Under the pieces are notes generated by a model that was not told the DNA's origin, ran no database searches, and saw nothing but the letters and a program-made list of their open reading frames with translations. This document shows positions 22,971 through 36,031 of a DNA stretch of 64,000 nucleotides, in pieces; position 1 is the first letter of the stretch, and the number at the start of each line of letters is the position of its first letter. Where the stretch lies: assembly GCA_947579665.1 (NCBI GenBank), contig OX388348.1, positions 9,486,001-9,550,000 on the forward strand, read 5' to 3'. This DNA comes from Sympetrum striolatum (taxonomy: Eukaryota; Arthropoda; Insecta; Odonata; Libellulidae). Position numbers and translations under genes: made by a program.

Positions 22971-25621
22971 TATTTTCTTTTCTGTCTAATTTCCTCTTCT
23001 TTGTCCTTATTTAGATCATTCCCTGGGGTAACGAAGGATTTCTAAGGGATGCTGTAAGGATTCTAAGAGAGAAGGTACCGGATAAATCGTAAATATTATG
23101 ATAAATAAGTATCTTATAATAATCATAGCAATGAAAGTTAGATTCGATTGTTGTAATTCGTCATTCTTATTGAATTTTGATATTGAATGAGATTATTTTC
23201 TTTTCTGTCTAATTTCCTCTTCTTTGCCCTTATTCAGATCATTCCCTGAGGTAACGAAGGAATTTTAAGGGATGCTGTAAGGATTCTAAGAGAGAAGGGA
23301 CCGGATAAATCGTAAATATTATGATAAATAAGTATCTTATAATAATCATATAGACTAAAGTTAGATTCGATTGTTGTAATTCGTCATTTTAATTGAATTT
23401 TGATATTGAATGAGATTATTTTCTTTTCTGTCAAATTTCCTCTTCTTTGCCCTTATTCAGATCATTCCCTGGGGTAACGAAGGATTTCTTAGGGATGCTG
23501 TAAGGATTCTAAGATAGAAGGGACCGGATAAATCGTAAATATTATGATTAATAAGTATCTTATAATAATCATACCGATTAAAGTTAGATACGATTGTTGT
23601 AATTCGTCATTTTTATTGAATTTTGATATTGAATGAAATTATATTCTTTTCTGTCTAATTTCCTCTTTTTTGCCCTTATTTAGATCATTCCCTGGGGTAA
23701 CGTATGAATTTTAAGGGATGCTGTAAGGATTCTACGTCAGAAAGGACCGGATAAATCGTAAATATTATGATAAATAAGTATCTTATAATAATCATATAGA
23801 TAAAAGATAGATTCGATTGTTGTAATTCGTCATTTTAATTGAATTTTGATATTGAATGAGATTATTTTCTTTTCTGTCTAATTTCCTCTTCTTTGCCCTT
23901 ATTCAGATCATTCCCTGGGGTAACGAAGGATTTCTTAGGGATGCTGTAAGGATTCTAAGATAGAAGGGACCGGATAAATCGTAAATATTATGATAAATAA
24001 GTATCTTATAATAATCATATAGATAAAAGTTAGATTCGATTGTTGTAATTCGTCATTTTAATTGAATTTTGATATTGAATGAGATTATTTTCTTTTCTGT
24101 CTAATTTCCTCAGCTTTGCCTTATTTAGATCATTCCCTGGGGTAACGAACGATTTCTATGGGATGCTGTAAGGATTCTAAGAGAGAAGGGACCGGATAAA
24201 TCGTAAATATTATGATAAATAAGTATCTTATAATAATCATAGCAATGAAAGTTAGATTCGATTGTTGTAATTCGTCATTCTTATTGAATTTTGATATTGA
24301 ATGAGATTATTTTCTTTTCTGTCTAATTTCCTCTTCTTTGCCCTTATTCAGATCATTCCCTGAGGTAACGAAGGAATTTTAAGGGATGCTGTAAGGATTC
24401 TAAGAGAGAAGGGACCGGATAAATCGTAAATATTATGATAAATAAGTATCTTATAATAATCATAGCGATTAAAGTTAGATTCGAATGTTGTAATTAGTCA
24501 TTTTTATTGAATTTTGATATTGAATGAGATTATTTTCTTTTCTGTCTAATTTCCTCTTCTTTGCCCTTATTTAGATCATTCCCTGGGGTAACGAAGGATT
24601 TCTAAGGGATGCTGTAAGGATTCTAAGAGAGAAGGTACCGGATAAATCGTAAATATTATGATAAATAAGTATCTTATAATAATCATAGCAATGAAAGTTA
24701 GATTCGATTGTTGTAATTCGTCATTCTTATTGAATTTTGATATTGAATGAGATTATTTTCTTTTCTGTCTAATTTCCTCTTCTTTGCCCTTATTCAGATC
24801 ATTCCCTGAGGTAACGAAGGAATTTTAAGGGATGCTGTAAGGATTCTAAGAGAGAAGGGACCGGATAAATCGTAAATATTATGATAAATAAGTATCTTAT
24901 AATAATCATATAGACTAAAGTTAGATTCGATTGTTGTAATTCGTCATTTTAATTGAATTTTGATATTGAATGAGATTATTTTCTTTTCTGTCTAATTTCC
25001 TCTTCTTTGCCCTTATTCAGATCATTCCCTGGGGTAACGAAGGATTTCTTAGGGATGCTGTAAGGATTCTAAGATAGAAGGGACCGGATAAATCGTAAAT
25101 ATTATGATTAATAAGTATCTTATAATAATCATACCGATTAAAGTTAGATACGATTGTTGTAATTCGTCATTTTTATTGAATTTTGATATTGAATGAAATT
25201 ATATTCTTTTCTGTCTAATTTCCTCTTTTTTGCCCTTATTTAGATCATTCCCTGGGGTAACGTATGAATTTTAAGGGATGCTGTAAGGATTCTAAGAGAG
25301 AAAGGACCGGATAAATCGTAAATATTATGATAAATAAGTATCTTATAATAATCATATAGATAAAAGATAGATTCGATTGTTGTAATTCGTCATTTTAATT
25401 GAATTTTGATATTGAATTAGATTATTTTCTTTTCTGTCTAATTTCCTCTTCTTTGCCCTTATTCAGATCATTCCCTGGGGTAACGAAGGATTTCTTAGGG
25501 ATGTTGTAAGGATTCTAAGAAGGAAGGGACCGGATAAATCGTAAATATTATGATAAATAAGTATCTTATAATAATCATATAGATAAAAGTTAGATTCGAT
25601 TGTTGTAATTCGTCATTTTAA

Positions 25622-27353
25622 TTGAATTTTGATATTGAATGAGATTATTTTCTTTTCTGTCTAATTTCCTCTTCTTTGCCCTTATTCAGATCATTCCCTG
25701 AGGTAGAGAAGGATTTTTAAGGGATGCTGTAAGGATTCTAAGAGAGAAGGGACCGGATTAAGTTAGATTCGATTGTTGTAATTCGTCATTCCTATTGAAT
25801 TTTGATATTGAATGAGATTATTTTCTTTTCTGTCTAATTTCCTCTTCTTTGCCCTTATTCAGATCATTCCCAGGAGTAACGTAGGAATTTTAAGGGATGC
25901 TGTAAGGATTCTAAGAGAGAAGGGACTGGATAAATCGTAAATATTATGATAAATAAGTATCTTATAATAATCATATAGATTAAAGTTAGATTCGATTGTA
26001 GTAATTCGTCATTTTAATTGAATTTTTATTTTGAATGAGATTATTTTCTTTTCTGTCTAATTTCCTCTTCTTTGCCCTTATGCAGATTTTCCCTGAGGTA
26101 ACGAAGGAATTTTAAAGGATGCTGTAAGGATAATAAGAGAGAAGGGACCGGATAAATCGTAAATATTATGATAAATAAGTATCTTATAATAATCATATAG
26201 ATTAAAGTTAGATTCGATTGTTGTAATTCGTCATTTTAATTGAATTTTGATATTGAATGAGATTATTTTCTTTTCTGCCTAATTTCCTCTTCTATGCCCT
26301 TATTCAGATCATTCCCTGGGGTAACGATGGAATTTTAAGGGATGCTGTAAGGATTCTAAGAGAGAAGGGACCGGATAACTCGTAAATATTATGATAAATA
26401 AGTATCTTATAATAATCATATAGATTAAAGTTAGATTCGATTGTTGTAATTCGTCATTTTAATTGAATTTTGATATTGAATGAGATTATTTTCTTTTCTG
26501 TCTAATTTCCTCTTCTATGCCCATATTCAGATCATTCCCTGGGGTAACGAAGGAATTTTAAGGAATGCTGTAAGGATTCTAAGAGAGAAGGGACCGTATA
26601 AATCGTAAATATTATGATAAATAAGTATCTTATAATAATCATATAGATTAAAGTTAGATTCGATTGTTGTAATTCGTCATTTTAATTGAATTTTGATATT
26701 GAATGAGATTATTTTCTTTTCTGCCTAATTTCCTCTTCTTTGCCCTTATTCAGATCATTCCCTAAGGTAACGAAGGAATTTTAAGGGATGCTGTAAGGAT
26801 TCTAAGAGAGAAGGGACCGGATAAATCGTAAATATTATGATAAATAAGTATCTTATAATAATCATATAGATTAAAGTTAGATTCGATTGTTGTAATTCGT
26901 CATTTTAATTGAATTTTGATATTGAATGAGAATATTTTCTTTTCTGTCTAATTTCCTCTTCTATGCCCTTATTCAGATCATTCCCTGGGGTAACTAAGGA
27001 ATTTTAAGGGATGCTGTAAGGATTCTAAGAGAGAAGGGACCGTATAAATCGTACATATTATGATTTATAAGTATCTTATAATAATCATATAGATTAAAGT
27101 TAGATTCGATTGTTGTAATTCGTCATTTTAATTGATTTTTGATATTGAATGAGATTATTTTCTTTTCTGTCTAATTTCCTCAGCTTTGCCTTATTTAGAT
27201 CATTCCCTGGGGTAACGAACGATTTCTATGGGATGCTGTAAGGAATCTAAGAGAGAAGGGACCGGATAAATCGTAAATATTATGATAAATAAGTATCTTA
27301 TAATAATCATAGCGATTAAAGTTAGATTCGAATGTTGTAATTAGTCATTTTTA
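25622..27353 (+). repeat. 1732-bp tandem duplication, copy A
   Basis: Seven full monomers plus one short (~174-bp) monomer. Marks recur at +1732: GGATTAAGTTAG 25755 and 27487, and CCTCAGCTTTGCC 27178 and 28910. Unlike the flanking array, the two copies differ at only a few sites by eye, so this is a recent unequal exchange. Confidence 0.8.
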
Positions 27354-29085
27354 TTGAATTTTGATATTGAATGAGATTATTTTCTTTTCTGTCTAATTTC
27401 CTCTTCTTTGCCCTTATTCAGATCATTCCCTGAGGTAGAGAAGGATTTTTAAGGGATGCTGTAAGGATTCTAAGAGAGAAGGGACCGGATTAAGTTAGAT
27501 TCGATTGTTGTAATTCGTCATTCCTATTGAATTTTGATATTGAATGAGATTATTTTCTTTTCTGTCTAATTTCCTCTTCTTTGCCCTTATTCAGATCATT
27601 CCCAGGAGTAACGTAGGAATTTTAAGGGATGCTGTAAGGATTCTAAGAGAGAAGGGACTGGATAAATCGTAAATATTATGATAAATAAGTATCTTATAAT
27701 AATCATATAGATTAAAGTTAGATTCGATTGTAGTAATTCGTCATTTTAATTGAATTTTTATTTTGAATGAGATTATTTTCTTTTCTGTCTAATTTCCTCT
27801 TCTTTGCCCTTATGCAGATTTTCCCTGAGGTAACGAAGGAATTTTAAAGGATGCTGTAAGGATAATAAGAGAGAAGGGACCGGATAAATCGTAAATATTA
27901 TGATAAATAAGTATCTTATAATAATCATATAGATTAAAGTTAGATTCGATTGTTGTAATTCGTCATTTTAATTGAATTTTGATATTGAATGAGATTATTT
28001 TCTTTTCTGCCTAATTTCCTCTTCTATGCCCTTATTCAGATCATTCCCTGGGGTAACGAAGGAATTTTAAGGGATGCTGTAAGGATTCTAAGAGAGAAGG
28101 GACCGGATAACTCGTAAATATTATGATAAATAAGTATCTTATAATAATCATATAGATTAAAGTTAGATTCGATTGTTGTAATTCGTCATTTTAATTGAAT
28201 TTTGATATTGAATGAGATTATTTTCTTTTCTGTCTAATTTCCTCTTCTATGCCCATATTCAGATCATTCCCTGGGGTAACGAAGGAATTTTAAGGAATGC
28301 TGTAAGGATTCTAAGAGAGAAGGGACCGTATAAATCGTAAATATTATGATAAATAAGTATCTTATAATAATCATATAGATTAAAGTTAGATTCGATTGTT
28401 GTAATTCGTCATTTTAATTGAATTTTGATATTGAATGAGATTATTTTCTTTTCTGCCTAATTTCCTCTTCTTTGCCCTTATTCAGATCATTCCCTAAGGT
28501 AACGAAGGAATTTTAAGGGATGCTGTAAGGATTCTAAGAGAGAAGGGACCGGATAAATCGTAAATATTATGATAAATAAGTATCTTATAATAATCATATA
28601 GATTAAAGTTAGATTCGATTGTTGTAATTCGTCATTTTAATTGAATTTTGATATTGAATGAGAATATTTTCTTTTCTGTCTAACTTCCTCTTCTATGCCC
28701 TTATTCAGATCATTCCCTGGGGTAACTAAGGAATTTTAAGGGATGCTGTAAGGATTCTAAGAGAGAAGGGACCGTATAAATCGTACATATTATGATTTAT
28801 AAGTATCTTATAATAATCATATAGATTAAAGTTAGATTCGATTGTTGTAATTCGTCATTTTAATTGATTTTTGATATTGAATGAGATTATTTTCTTTTCT
28901 GTCTAATTTCCTCAGCTTTGCCTTATTTAGATCATTCCCTGGGGTAACGAACGATTTCTATGGGATGCTGTAAGGAATCTAAGAGAGAAGGGACCGGATA
29001 AATCGTAAATATTATGATAAATAAGTATCTTATAATAATCATAGCGATTAAAGTTAGATTCGAATGTTGTAATTAGTCATTTTTA
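27354..29085 (+). repeat. 1732-bp tandem duplication, copy B
   Basis: Second copy of the block at 25622-27353. Its boundary is placed where the upstream contexts stop matching: ATAGATAAAAGTT before copy A and ATAGCGATTAAAGTT before copy B. Confidence 0.8.
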
Positions 29086-29799
29086 TTGAATTTTGATATT
29101 GAATGAGATTATTTTCTTTTCTGTCTAATTTCCTCTTCTTTGCCCTTATTTAGATCATTCCCTGGGGTAACGAAGGATTTCTAAGGGATGCTGTAAGGAT
29201 TCTAAGAGAGAAGGGACCGGATAAATCGTAAATATTATGATAAATAAGTATCTTATAATAATCATATAGATTAAAGTTAGATTCTATTGTTGTAATTCGT
29301 CATTTTAATTGAATTTTGATATTGAATGAGATTATTTTCTTTTCTGTCTAATTTCCTCTTCTTTGCCCATATTCAGATCATTCCCTGAGGTAACGAAGGA
29401 ATTTTAAGGGATGCTGTAAGGATTCTTAGAGAGAAGGGACCGGATAAATCGTAAATATTATAATAAATAAGTATCTTATAATAATCTTATAAATTAAAGT
29501 TAGATTCAATTGTTGTAATTCGTCATTTTAATTGAATTTTAATATTGAATGAGATTATTTTCTTTTCTGTCGAATTTCCTCTTCTTTGCCCTTATTCAGA
29601 TCATTCCCTGGGGTAACGAAGGAATTTTAAGGGATGCTGTAAGGATTATAAGAGAGAAGGGACCGGATAAATCGTAAATATTATAATAAATAAGTATCTT
29701 ATAATAATCATATAGATTAATGTTAGATTAGATTGTTGTAATTCGTCATTTTTATTGAATTTTGATATTGAATGAGATTATTTTCTTTTCTGTCTAATT

Positions 29800-32700
29800 T
29801 CCTCTTCTTTGCCCTTATTCAGATCATTCCCTGAGGTAACGAAGGAATTTTAAAGGATGCTGTAAGGATTATAAGAGAGAAGGGACCGGATAAATCGTAA
29901 ATATTATGATAAATAAGTATTTTTAATATAATCATATAGATTAAAGTTAGATTTGATTGTTGTAATTCGTCATTTTAATTGAATTTTGATATTGAATGAG
30001 ATTATTTTCTTTTCTGTCTAATTTCCTCTTCTTTGCCCTTATTCAGATCATTCCCTGAGGTAACGAAGGATTTCTAAGGGATGCTGTAAGGATTCTAAGA
30101 GAGAAGGGACCGGATAAATAATAAATATTATGATAAATAAGTATCTTATAATAATCAGATAGATTAAAGTTAGATTCGATTGTTGTAATTCGTCATTTTA
30201 ATTGAATTTTGATATTGAATGAGATTATTTTCTTTATGTCTAATTTTCTCTTCTTTGCCCTTATTTAGATCATTCCCTGGGGTAACGAAGGATTTCTAAG
30301 GGATGCTGTAAGGATTCTAAGATAGAAGGGACCGGATGAATCGTAAATATTATGATAAATAAGTATCTTATAATAATCAGATAGATTAAAGTTAGATTCG
30401 ATTGTTGTAATTCGTCATTTTAATTGAATTTTGATATTGAATGAGATTATTTTCTTTATGTCTAATTTCCTCTTCTTTGCCCTTATTTAGATCATGCCCT
30501 GAGGTAACGAAGGAATTTTAAGGGATGCTGTAAGGATTCTTAGAGAGAAGGGACCGGATAAATCGTAAATATTATAGTAAATAAGTATCTTATAATAAAC
30601 ATATAGATTAAAGTTAGATTCGATTGTTGTAATTCGTCATTTATATTGAATTTTGATATTGAATGAGATTATTTTCTTTTCTGTCTAATTTCCTCTTCTT
30701 TGCCCTTATTCAGATCATTCCCTGGAGTAACGAAGGAATTTTAAGGGATGCTGTAAGGATTATAAGAGAGAAGGGACCGGATAAATCGTAAATATTATAA
30801 TAAATAAGTATCTTATAATAATCATATAGATTAAAGTTAGATTCGATTGTTTTAATTCGTCATTTATATTGAATTTTGATATTGAATGAGATTATTTTCT
30901 TTTCTGTCTAATTTCCTCTTCTTTGCCCTTATTTAGATCATTCCCTGAGGTAACAAAGGAATTTTAAAGGATCCTGTAAGGATTATAAGAGAGAAGTGAC
31001 CGGATAAATCGTAAATATTATGATAAATAAGTATTTTTAATATAATCATATAGATTGAAGTTAGATTTGATTGTTGTAATTCGTCATTTTAATTGAATTT
31101 TGATATTGAATGAGATTATTTTCTTTTCTGTCTAATTTCCTCTTCTTTGCCCTTATTCAGATCATTCCCTGAGGTAACGAAGGATTTCTAAGGGATGCTG
31201 TAAGGATTCTAAGAGAGAAGGGACCGGATAAATCGTAAATATTATAACAAATAAGTATCTTATAATAATCATATAGATTAAAGTTAGATTCGCTTGGTGT
31301 AATTCGTCATTTTTATTCAATTTTGATATTGAATGAAATTATTTTCTTTTCTGTCTAATTTCCTCTTATTTGCCCTTATTCAGATCATTCCCTGAGGTAA
31401 CGAAGGATTTCTAAGGGATGCTGTAAGGATTCTAAGAGAGAAGGGACCGGATAAATCGTAAATATTATGATAAATAAGTATCTTATAATAATCATATAGA
31501 TTAAAGTTAGATTCGATTGTTATAATTCGTCATTTTAAATGAATCTTGATATTGAATGAGATTATTTTCTTTTCTGTCTAATTTCCTCTTCTTTGCCCTC
31601 ATTCAGATCATTCCCTGAGGTAACGAAGGATTTTTAAGGGATGCTGTAAGGATTCTAAAAGAGAAGGGACCGGATGAATCGTAAATATTATGATAAATAA
31701 GTATCTTATAATAATCATATAGATTAAAGTTTGATTCGATTGTTGTAATTCGTCATTTTAATTGAATTTTTATTTTGAATGAGATTAATTTCTTTTCTGT
31801 CTAATTTCCTCTTCTTTGCCCTTATTCAGATCATTCCCTGAGGAAACGAAGGATTTTTAAGGGATGCTGTAAGGATTCTAAGAGAGAAGGGACCGAATAA
31901 ATCGTAAATATTATGATAAATAAGTATCTTATAATAATCATATAGATTAAAGTTAGATTCGATTGTTGTAATTCGTCATTTTAATTGAATTTTGATATTG
32001 AATGAGATTATTTTCTTTATGTCTAATTTCCTCTTCTTTGCACTTATTGAGGTCATTCCCTGGGGTAACGAAGGATTTTTAAGGGATGCTGTAAGGATTC
32101 TAAGAGAGAAGGGACCGGATAAATCGTAAATATTATGATAAAGAAGTATCTTATAATAAGCATATAGATTAAAGTTAGATTCGATTGTTGTAATTCGTCA
32201 TTTATATTGAATTTTGATATTGAATGAGATTATTTTCTTTTCTGTCTAATTTCCTCTTCTTTGCCCTTATTCAGATCATTCCCTGGGGTAACGAAGGAAA
32301 TTTAAGGGATGCTGTAAGGATTATAAGAGAGAAAGGACCGGATAAATCGTAAATATTATAATAAATAAGTATCTTATAATAATCATATAGATTAAAGTTA
32401 GATTCGATTGTTTTAATTCGTCATTTATATTGAATTTTGATATTGAATGAGATTATTTTCTTTTCTGTCTAATTTCCTCTTCTTTCCCCTTATTCAGATC
32501 ATTCCCTGGGGTAATGAAGGAATTTTAAGGGATGCTGTAAGGATTATAAGAGAGAAGGGACCGGATAATTCGTAAATATTATAATATAATAAGTATCTTA
32601 TAATAATCATATAGATTAAGGTTTGATTAGATTGTTGTAATTCGTCATTTTTATTGAATTTTGATATTGAATTTGATTATTTTCTTTTCTGTCTAATTTC

Positions 32701-34139
32701 CTCTTCTTTGCCCTTATTCAGATCATTCCCTGAGGTAACGAAGGAATTTTAAAGGATGCTGTAAGGATTATAAGAGAGAAGGGACCGGATAAATCGTAAA
32801 TATTATGATAAATAAGTATTTTTAATATAATCATATAGATTAAAGTTAGATTTGATTGTTGTAATTCGTCATTTTAATTGAATTTTGATATTGAATGAGA
32901 TTATTTTCTTTTCTGTCTAATTTCCTCTTCTTTGCCCTTATTCAGATCATTCCCTGAGGTAACGAAGGATTTCTAAGGGATGCTGTAAGGATTCTAAGAG
33001 AGAAGGGACCGGATAAATCGTAAATATTATGATAAATAAGTATCTTATAATAATCAGATAGATTAAAGTTAGATTTGATTGTTGTAATTCGTCATTTTAA
33101 TTGAATTTTGATATTGAATGAGATTATTTTCTTTATGTCTAATTTTCTCTTCTTTGCCCTTATTTAGATCATTCCCTGGGGTAACGAAGGATTTCTAAGG
33201 GATGCTGTAAGGATTCTAAGATAGAAGGGACCGGATGAATCGTAAATATTATGATAAATAAGTATCTTATAATAATCAGATAGATTAAAGTTAGATTCGA
33301 TTGTTGTAATTCGTCATTTTAATTGAATTTTGATATTGAATGAGATTATTTTCTTTATGTCTAATTTCCTCTTCTTTGCCCTTATTTAGATCATTCCCTG
33401 AGGTAACGAAGGAATTTTAAGGGATGCATCAAGGATTCTTAGAGAGAAGGGACCGGATAAATCGTAAATATTATAATAAATAAGTATCTTATAATAAACA
33501 TATAGATTAAAGTTAGATTCGATTGTTGTAATTCGTCATTTATATTGAATTTTGATATTGAATGAGATTATTTTCTTTTCTGTCTAATTTCCTCTTCTTT
33601 GCCCTTATTTAGATCATTCCCTGAGGTAACGAAGGAAATTTAAGGGATGCTGTAAGGATTCTAAGAGAGAAGGGACCGGATAAATCGTAAATATTATAAT
33701 AAATAAGTATCTTATAATAATCATATAGATTAAAGTTAGATTCGATTGTTTTAATTCGTCATTTATATTGAATTTTGATATTGAATGAGATTATTTTCTT
33801 TTCAGTCTAATTTCCTCTTCTTTGCCCTTATTCAGATCATTCCCTGGGGTTACGAAGGAATTTTAAGGGATGCTGTAAGGATTCTAAGAGAGAAGGGACC
33901 GGATGAATCGTAAATATTATGATAAATAAGTATCTTATAATAATCATATAGATTAAAGTTAGATTCGATTGTTGTAATTCGTCATTTTAATTGAATTTTG
34001 ATATTGAATGAGATTATTTTCTTTTCTGTCTAATTTCCTCATCTTTGCCCTTATTCAGATCATTCCCTGAGGTAACGGAGGATTTCTAAGGGATGCTGTA
34101 AGGATTCTAAGAGAGAAGGGACCGGATAAATCGTAAATA
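29800..34139 (+). repeat. ~2899-bp duplication (13 monomers), second copy cut by insertions
   Basis: The rare variant GTATTTTTAATATAATC occurs at 29917, 31031 and 32816, and TAATCAGATAGATT at about 30152 and 33051. Both give offset 2899, equal to 13 monomers. The second copy runs into the mobile elements at 34140. Confidence 0.65.
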
Positions 34140-34289
34140 TCTATTATATATAGATGCTTCTCCGGATTCATTCATATATATACCTATATAATAGATAGAT
34201 AGATAGGATACTAATTCACAGCCTAAACTACAAGCGTCATTGATCTGAAATTTTTATGACATATTGGCCATAACGTGAAACCCCCAGGA

Positions 34290-35160
34290 AAAAAGCGATT
34301 TTGAACCTCAGTTTCATGGGTTCGATTCCAGAGGGCCCCAAAGTCCCGATTTTTCCCGTTTAAATGTATTGCTTTGATTTTCGGGAATTTTTAAAAAATA
34401 CTTCCCTTATAGTTAGAGAATCGAAACTCAAGGAGCCTTTATATATGGTCATGATCTATCGAAAACATAAATGAGTTTTACGGAAAATATCCATGGTTCG
34501 ATTCTAGTTCGGGGCAAAAATCGGCCGTTTAAAATGCATTGTGGCGATTTTTAAGATTTTTTTTGGACCCCTTCCCGATGGCATGGAAACTTGAAATTCG
34601 GCATGTGGTTGGATATCATAGATTTATTTCATAATCAAATTTTACATATTCGCTGTCGGTCCTTAGTTCGATCCCAGAGAGCCATTTATATTCGTCAATG
34701 CATTTCTTAAGGAGATTACAGAAAAAGGTTTTAGGTACTTCCCGGCATGATATCGACTTCAAACATTGTATGAAATAAGATGAAGTCCTAATAAGTCATA
34801 CTGTGCAATCACAGCTACCAATATTTCCTGCGTTCGACACCAGGCGTCTTTACAATCAGTAAATTAGCCGATTTTAAAGAATTAAATTAAGCCCCTTTCC
34901 CAATAATGTTAAAACATGAAATTAGGTATATAGATAGAGAACATAGATAGATTTCAAAAAAATGTTTTAAATTTCCTAGATCGTCCTTGGTTCGAATCCA
35001 GAGAGCCATTTACATTATTGAAAAGTAGAACGTAGTTTGAGGCAGTTGTAGCCAATATTTTTGGTTGAATTTTCTCACATAGTTAGAGATGGTGATATTC
35101 TATTGTGCTGCATAGTAAGTTCACCAGTAAGACACGGGTTCAATGCCAGACGATGAAATT
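34290..35160 (+). repeat. Six diverged ~150-176-bp tandem repeats with B-box motifs
   Basis: GTTCRANNC motifs sit at 34320, 34496, 34666, 34832, 34990 and 35138, with spacings 176, 170, 166, 158 and 148. Several are followed by CCAGAG(A)G(C)CC. The repeats share further ordered blocks: TTCCC about 80-110 bp before the motif, then TGAAA-type blocks, and a TTTAAA/ATGCATT stretch after it. Each motif fits the Pol III B-box consensus GWTCRANNC. I do not see a convincing A-box or cloverleaf, so these may be tRNA-derived repeats or extra TFIIIC-type sites; that is inference. Confidence 0.7.
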
Positions 35161-35251
35161 GCAGCAAATATTAAGAGTAATTTCAATTCTTTTTTGTTCT
35201 TTTGAGGACTGTCCCGATATGATGCCAATATAAAATTAGTTTTGTCGATCT

Positions 35252-35268
35252 GCTTGCAGTATGCAAGC
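35252..35268 (+). terminator. 3'-terminal hairpin of the Helentron-like element
   Basis: A six-bp perfect stem GCTTGC/GCAAGC around AGTAT, 14 bp before the element border at 35282. It is comparable in position to the rolling-circle termination hairpin of Helitrons. Confidence 0.5.
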
Positions 35269-35282
35269 TACATTTTACTCGT

Positions 35283-35322
35283 TATGATAAATAAGTATCT
35301 TATGATAATCATATAGATTAAA
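35283..35322 (+). repeat. 40-bp satellite sliver between two insertions
   Basis: TATGATAAATAAG… up to …ATATAGATTAAA is the continuation of the monomer interrupted at 34140. It includes the CTTATGATAATC variant also seen near 39530. Confidence 0.9.
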
Positions 35323-36031
35323 CTGAGGAAGATTTCACGGGTTTCCAACCGGGTGAGATAACTGGATGGCTCCAACGTTTCGGCAGCGGTCCCTGCTGCC
35401 ATTTTCAAGGATGTCGAGAATCGGTTATGGTCTGGTATATATACCATCAGAGGGGCTACCCCTCCTTGTCCCTGATTGGTTGGCTGATCCGGGCTTCCGA
35501 TTGGTCCTCTGCTGTCGGATACGGCGTATTGCTCCATTCCAACTTTTGCTCAGGAACATGCCCTCGTCTCTGTTGAAATTATTGCGATTGAGACGAATCT
35601 CAATCGCTTCTTTATATATTCTATCCCAAAACCCATTGCCTTTGCATAGGATTCTGGTTTTTGCGAAGTCCACTTCGTGGTTTTCCGATAGTACATGCTC
35701 TGCGATGGCAGATTTCGCTGGCTGTTTGAGTCGGACGCATCTCTCATGTTCTTTAATGCGTGTTGTTACCGTCCTGCATGTTTCGCCGATATATGACTGT
35801 CCGCAATTACAAGGAACACTGTACACCCCAGGAGTCCTCAATCCCAAGTGATCTTTAACGTTTCCTAAAAGAGTGCTCACCTTTTCGTGGGGTTTATGGA
35901 CCGTACGGATGTTGTGTTGTCCAAGAATCCTGCTTATTTTCCCCGAAACGGTGGACACGTAGGGCAGACAGGCGGTGGCGACAGGTTTCTCTTCCGAAGA
36001 TTTCTCTTTCTCAGAAAAGGCCCTTTTAAGG
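35323..36031 (-). repeat. Downstream pseudo-LTR of the Penelope-like element
   Basis: Second 709-bp repeat. It holds the 3' end of the complete reading frame (stop at 35425), then a second promoter/start region that reads out into satellite. The outer border is at 35323, beginning CTGAGGAAGATTTC after satellite GATTAAA. Confidence 0.92.
35370..35414 (-). ncRNA. Hammerhead-ribozyme-like core, degenerate (downstream copy)
   Basis: Same sequence as the copy at 37891-37935, in the downstream pseudo-LTR. Stem II GGCAGC/GCTGCC and CGAAACGTT are unchanged, and the first core box is likewise degenerate. Confidence 0.35.

Larger units (their letters stand above)
11931..34140 (+). repeat. 222-223-bp tandem satellite array, left part
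   Basis: About 100 head-to-tail monomers by length. Landmarks of the monomer in order are GTCTAATTTCCTCTTCTTTG, CCCTTATT(C/T/G)AG, ATCATTCCCTG(A/G)GGTAACG, AAGGGATGCTGTAAGGATTC, GAGAAGGGACCGGATAAATC, GTAAATATTATGATAAATAA, GTATCTTATAATAATCATAT, AGTTAGATTCGATTGTTGTA and GAATTTTGATATTGAATGAG. The spacing of GAGATTATTTTC is 222 or 223 at 12109, 12332, 12554, 12777, 13000 and 13222. The first monomer (11931-12150) is the most divergent. Open frames inside, such as the 62-codon frames at 13862-14050 and 16087-16275, are by-products of variant monomers. The array could be pericentromeric or heterochromatic; the location is inference. Confidence 0.97.
34141..35282 (+). mobile_element. Helitron/Helentron-like non-autonomous element (candidate)
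   Basis: This is a 1142-bp non-satellite insert. Joining its flanks (…ATCGTAAATAT and TATGATAAATAAG…) restores an intact satellite monomer with no duplicated or lost base. This is what Helitrons and Helentrons do, because they insert without a target duplication; the junction is T/T here. A perfect hairpin GCTTGC-AGTAT-GCAAGC (35252-35268) ends 14 bp from the right border, as expected for a Helitron-type 3' terminator. The left end has an inverted pair CTATTATATATAG / CTATATAATAG (about 34141-34193) and then a short ATAG microsatellite (about 34187-34206). The interior is six diverged tandem repeats. No CTRR end is visible, so a Helentron/HINE-type element fits better than a canonical Helitron. 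It has no coding capacity. A related left end lies at 787. Confidence 0.5.
35268..35537 (-). pseudogene. N-terminal fragment of the RT frame reading into satellite
   Basis: It repeats the first 72 residues of the complete frame (ending LETREIFLS), then continues into satellite-encoded residues and stops at 35268. It is a by-product of the downstream pseudo-LTR and is not expected to be functional. Confidence 0.8.

Noticed and set aside
34290..35160. Functional tRNA genes at the B-box-like motifs
   Set aside because: No acceptor or anticodon stems and no clear A-box at the right distance; only the B-box-like core is present.
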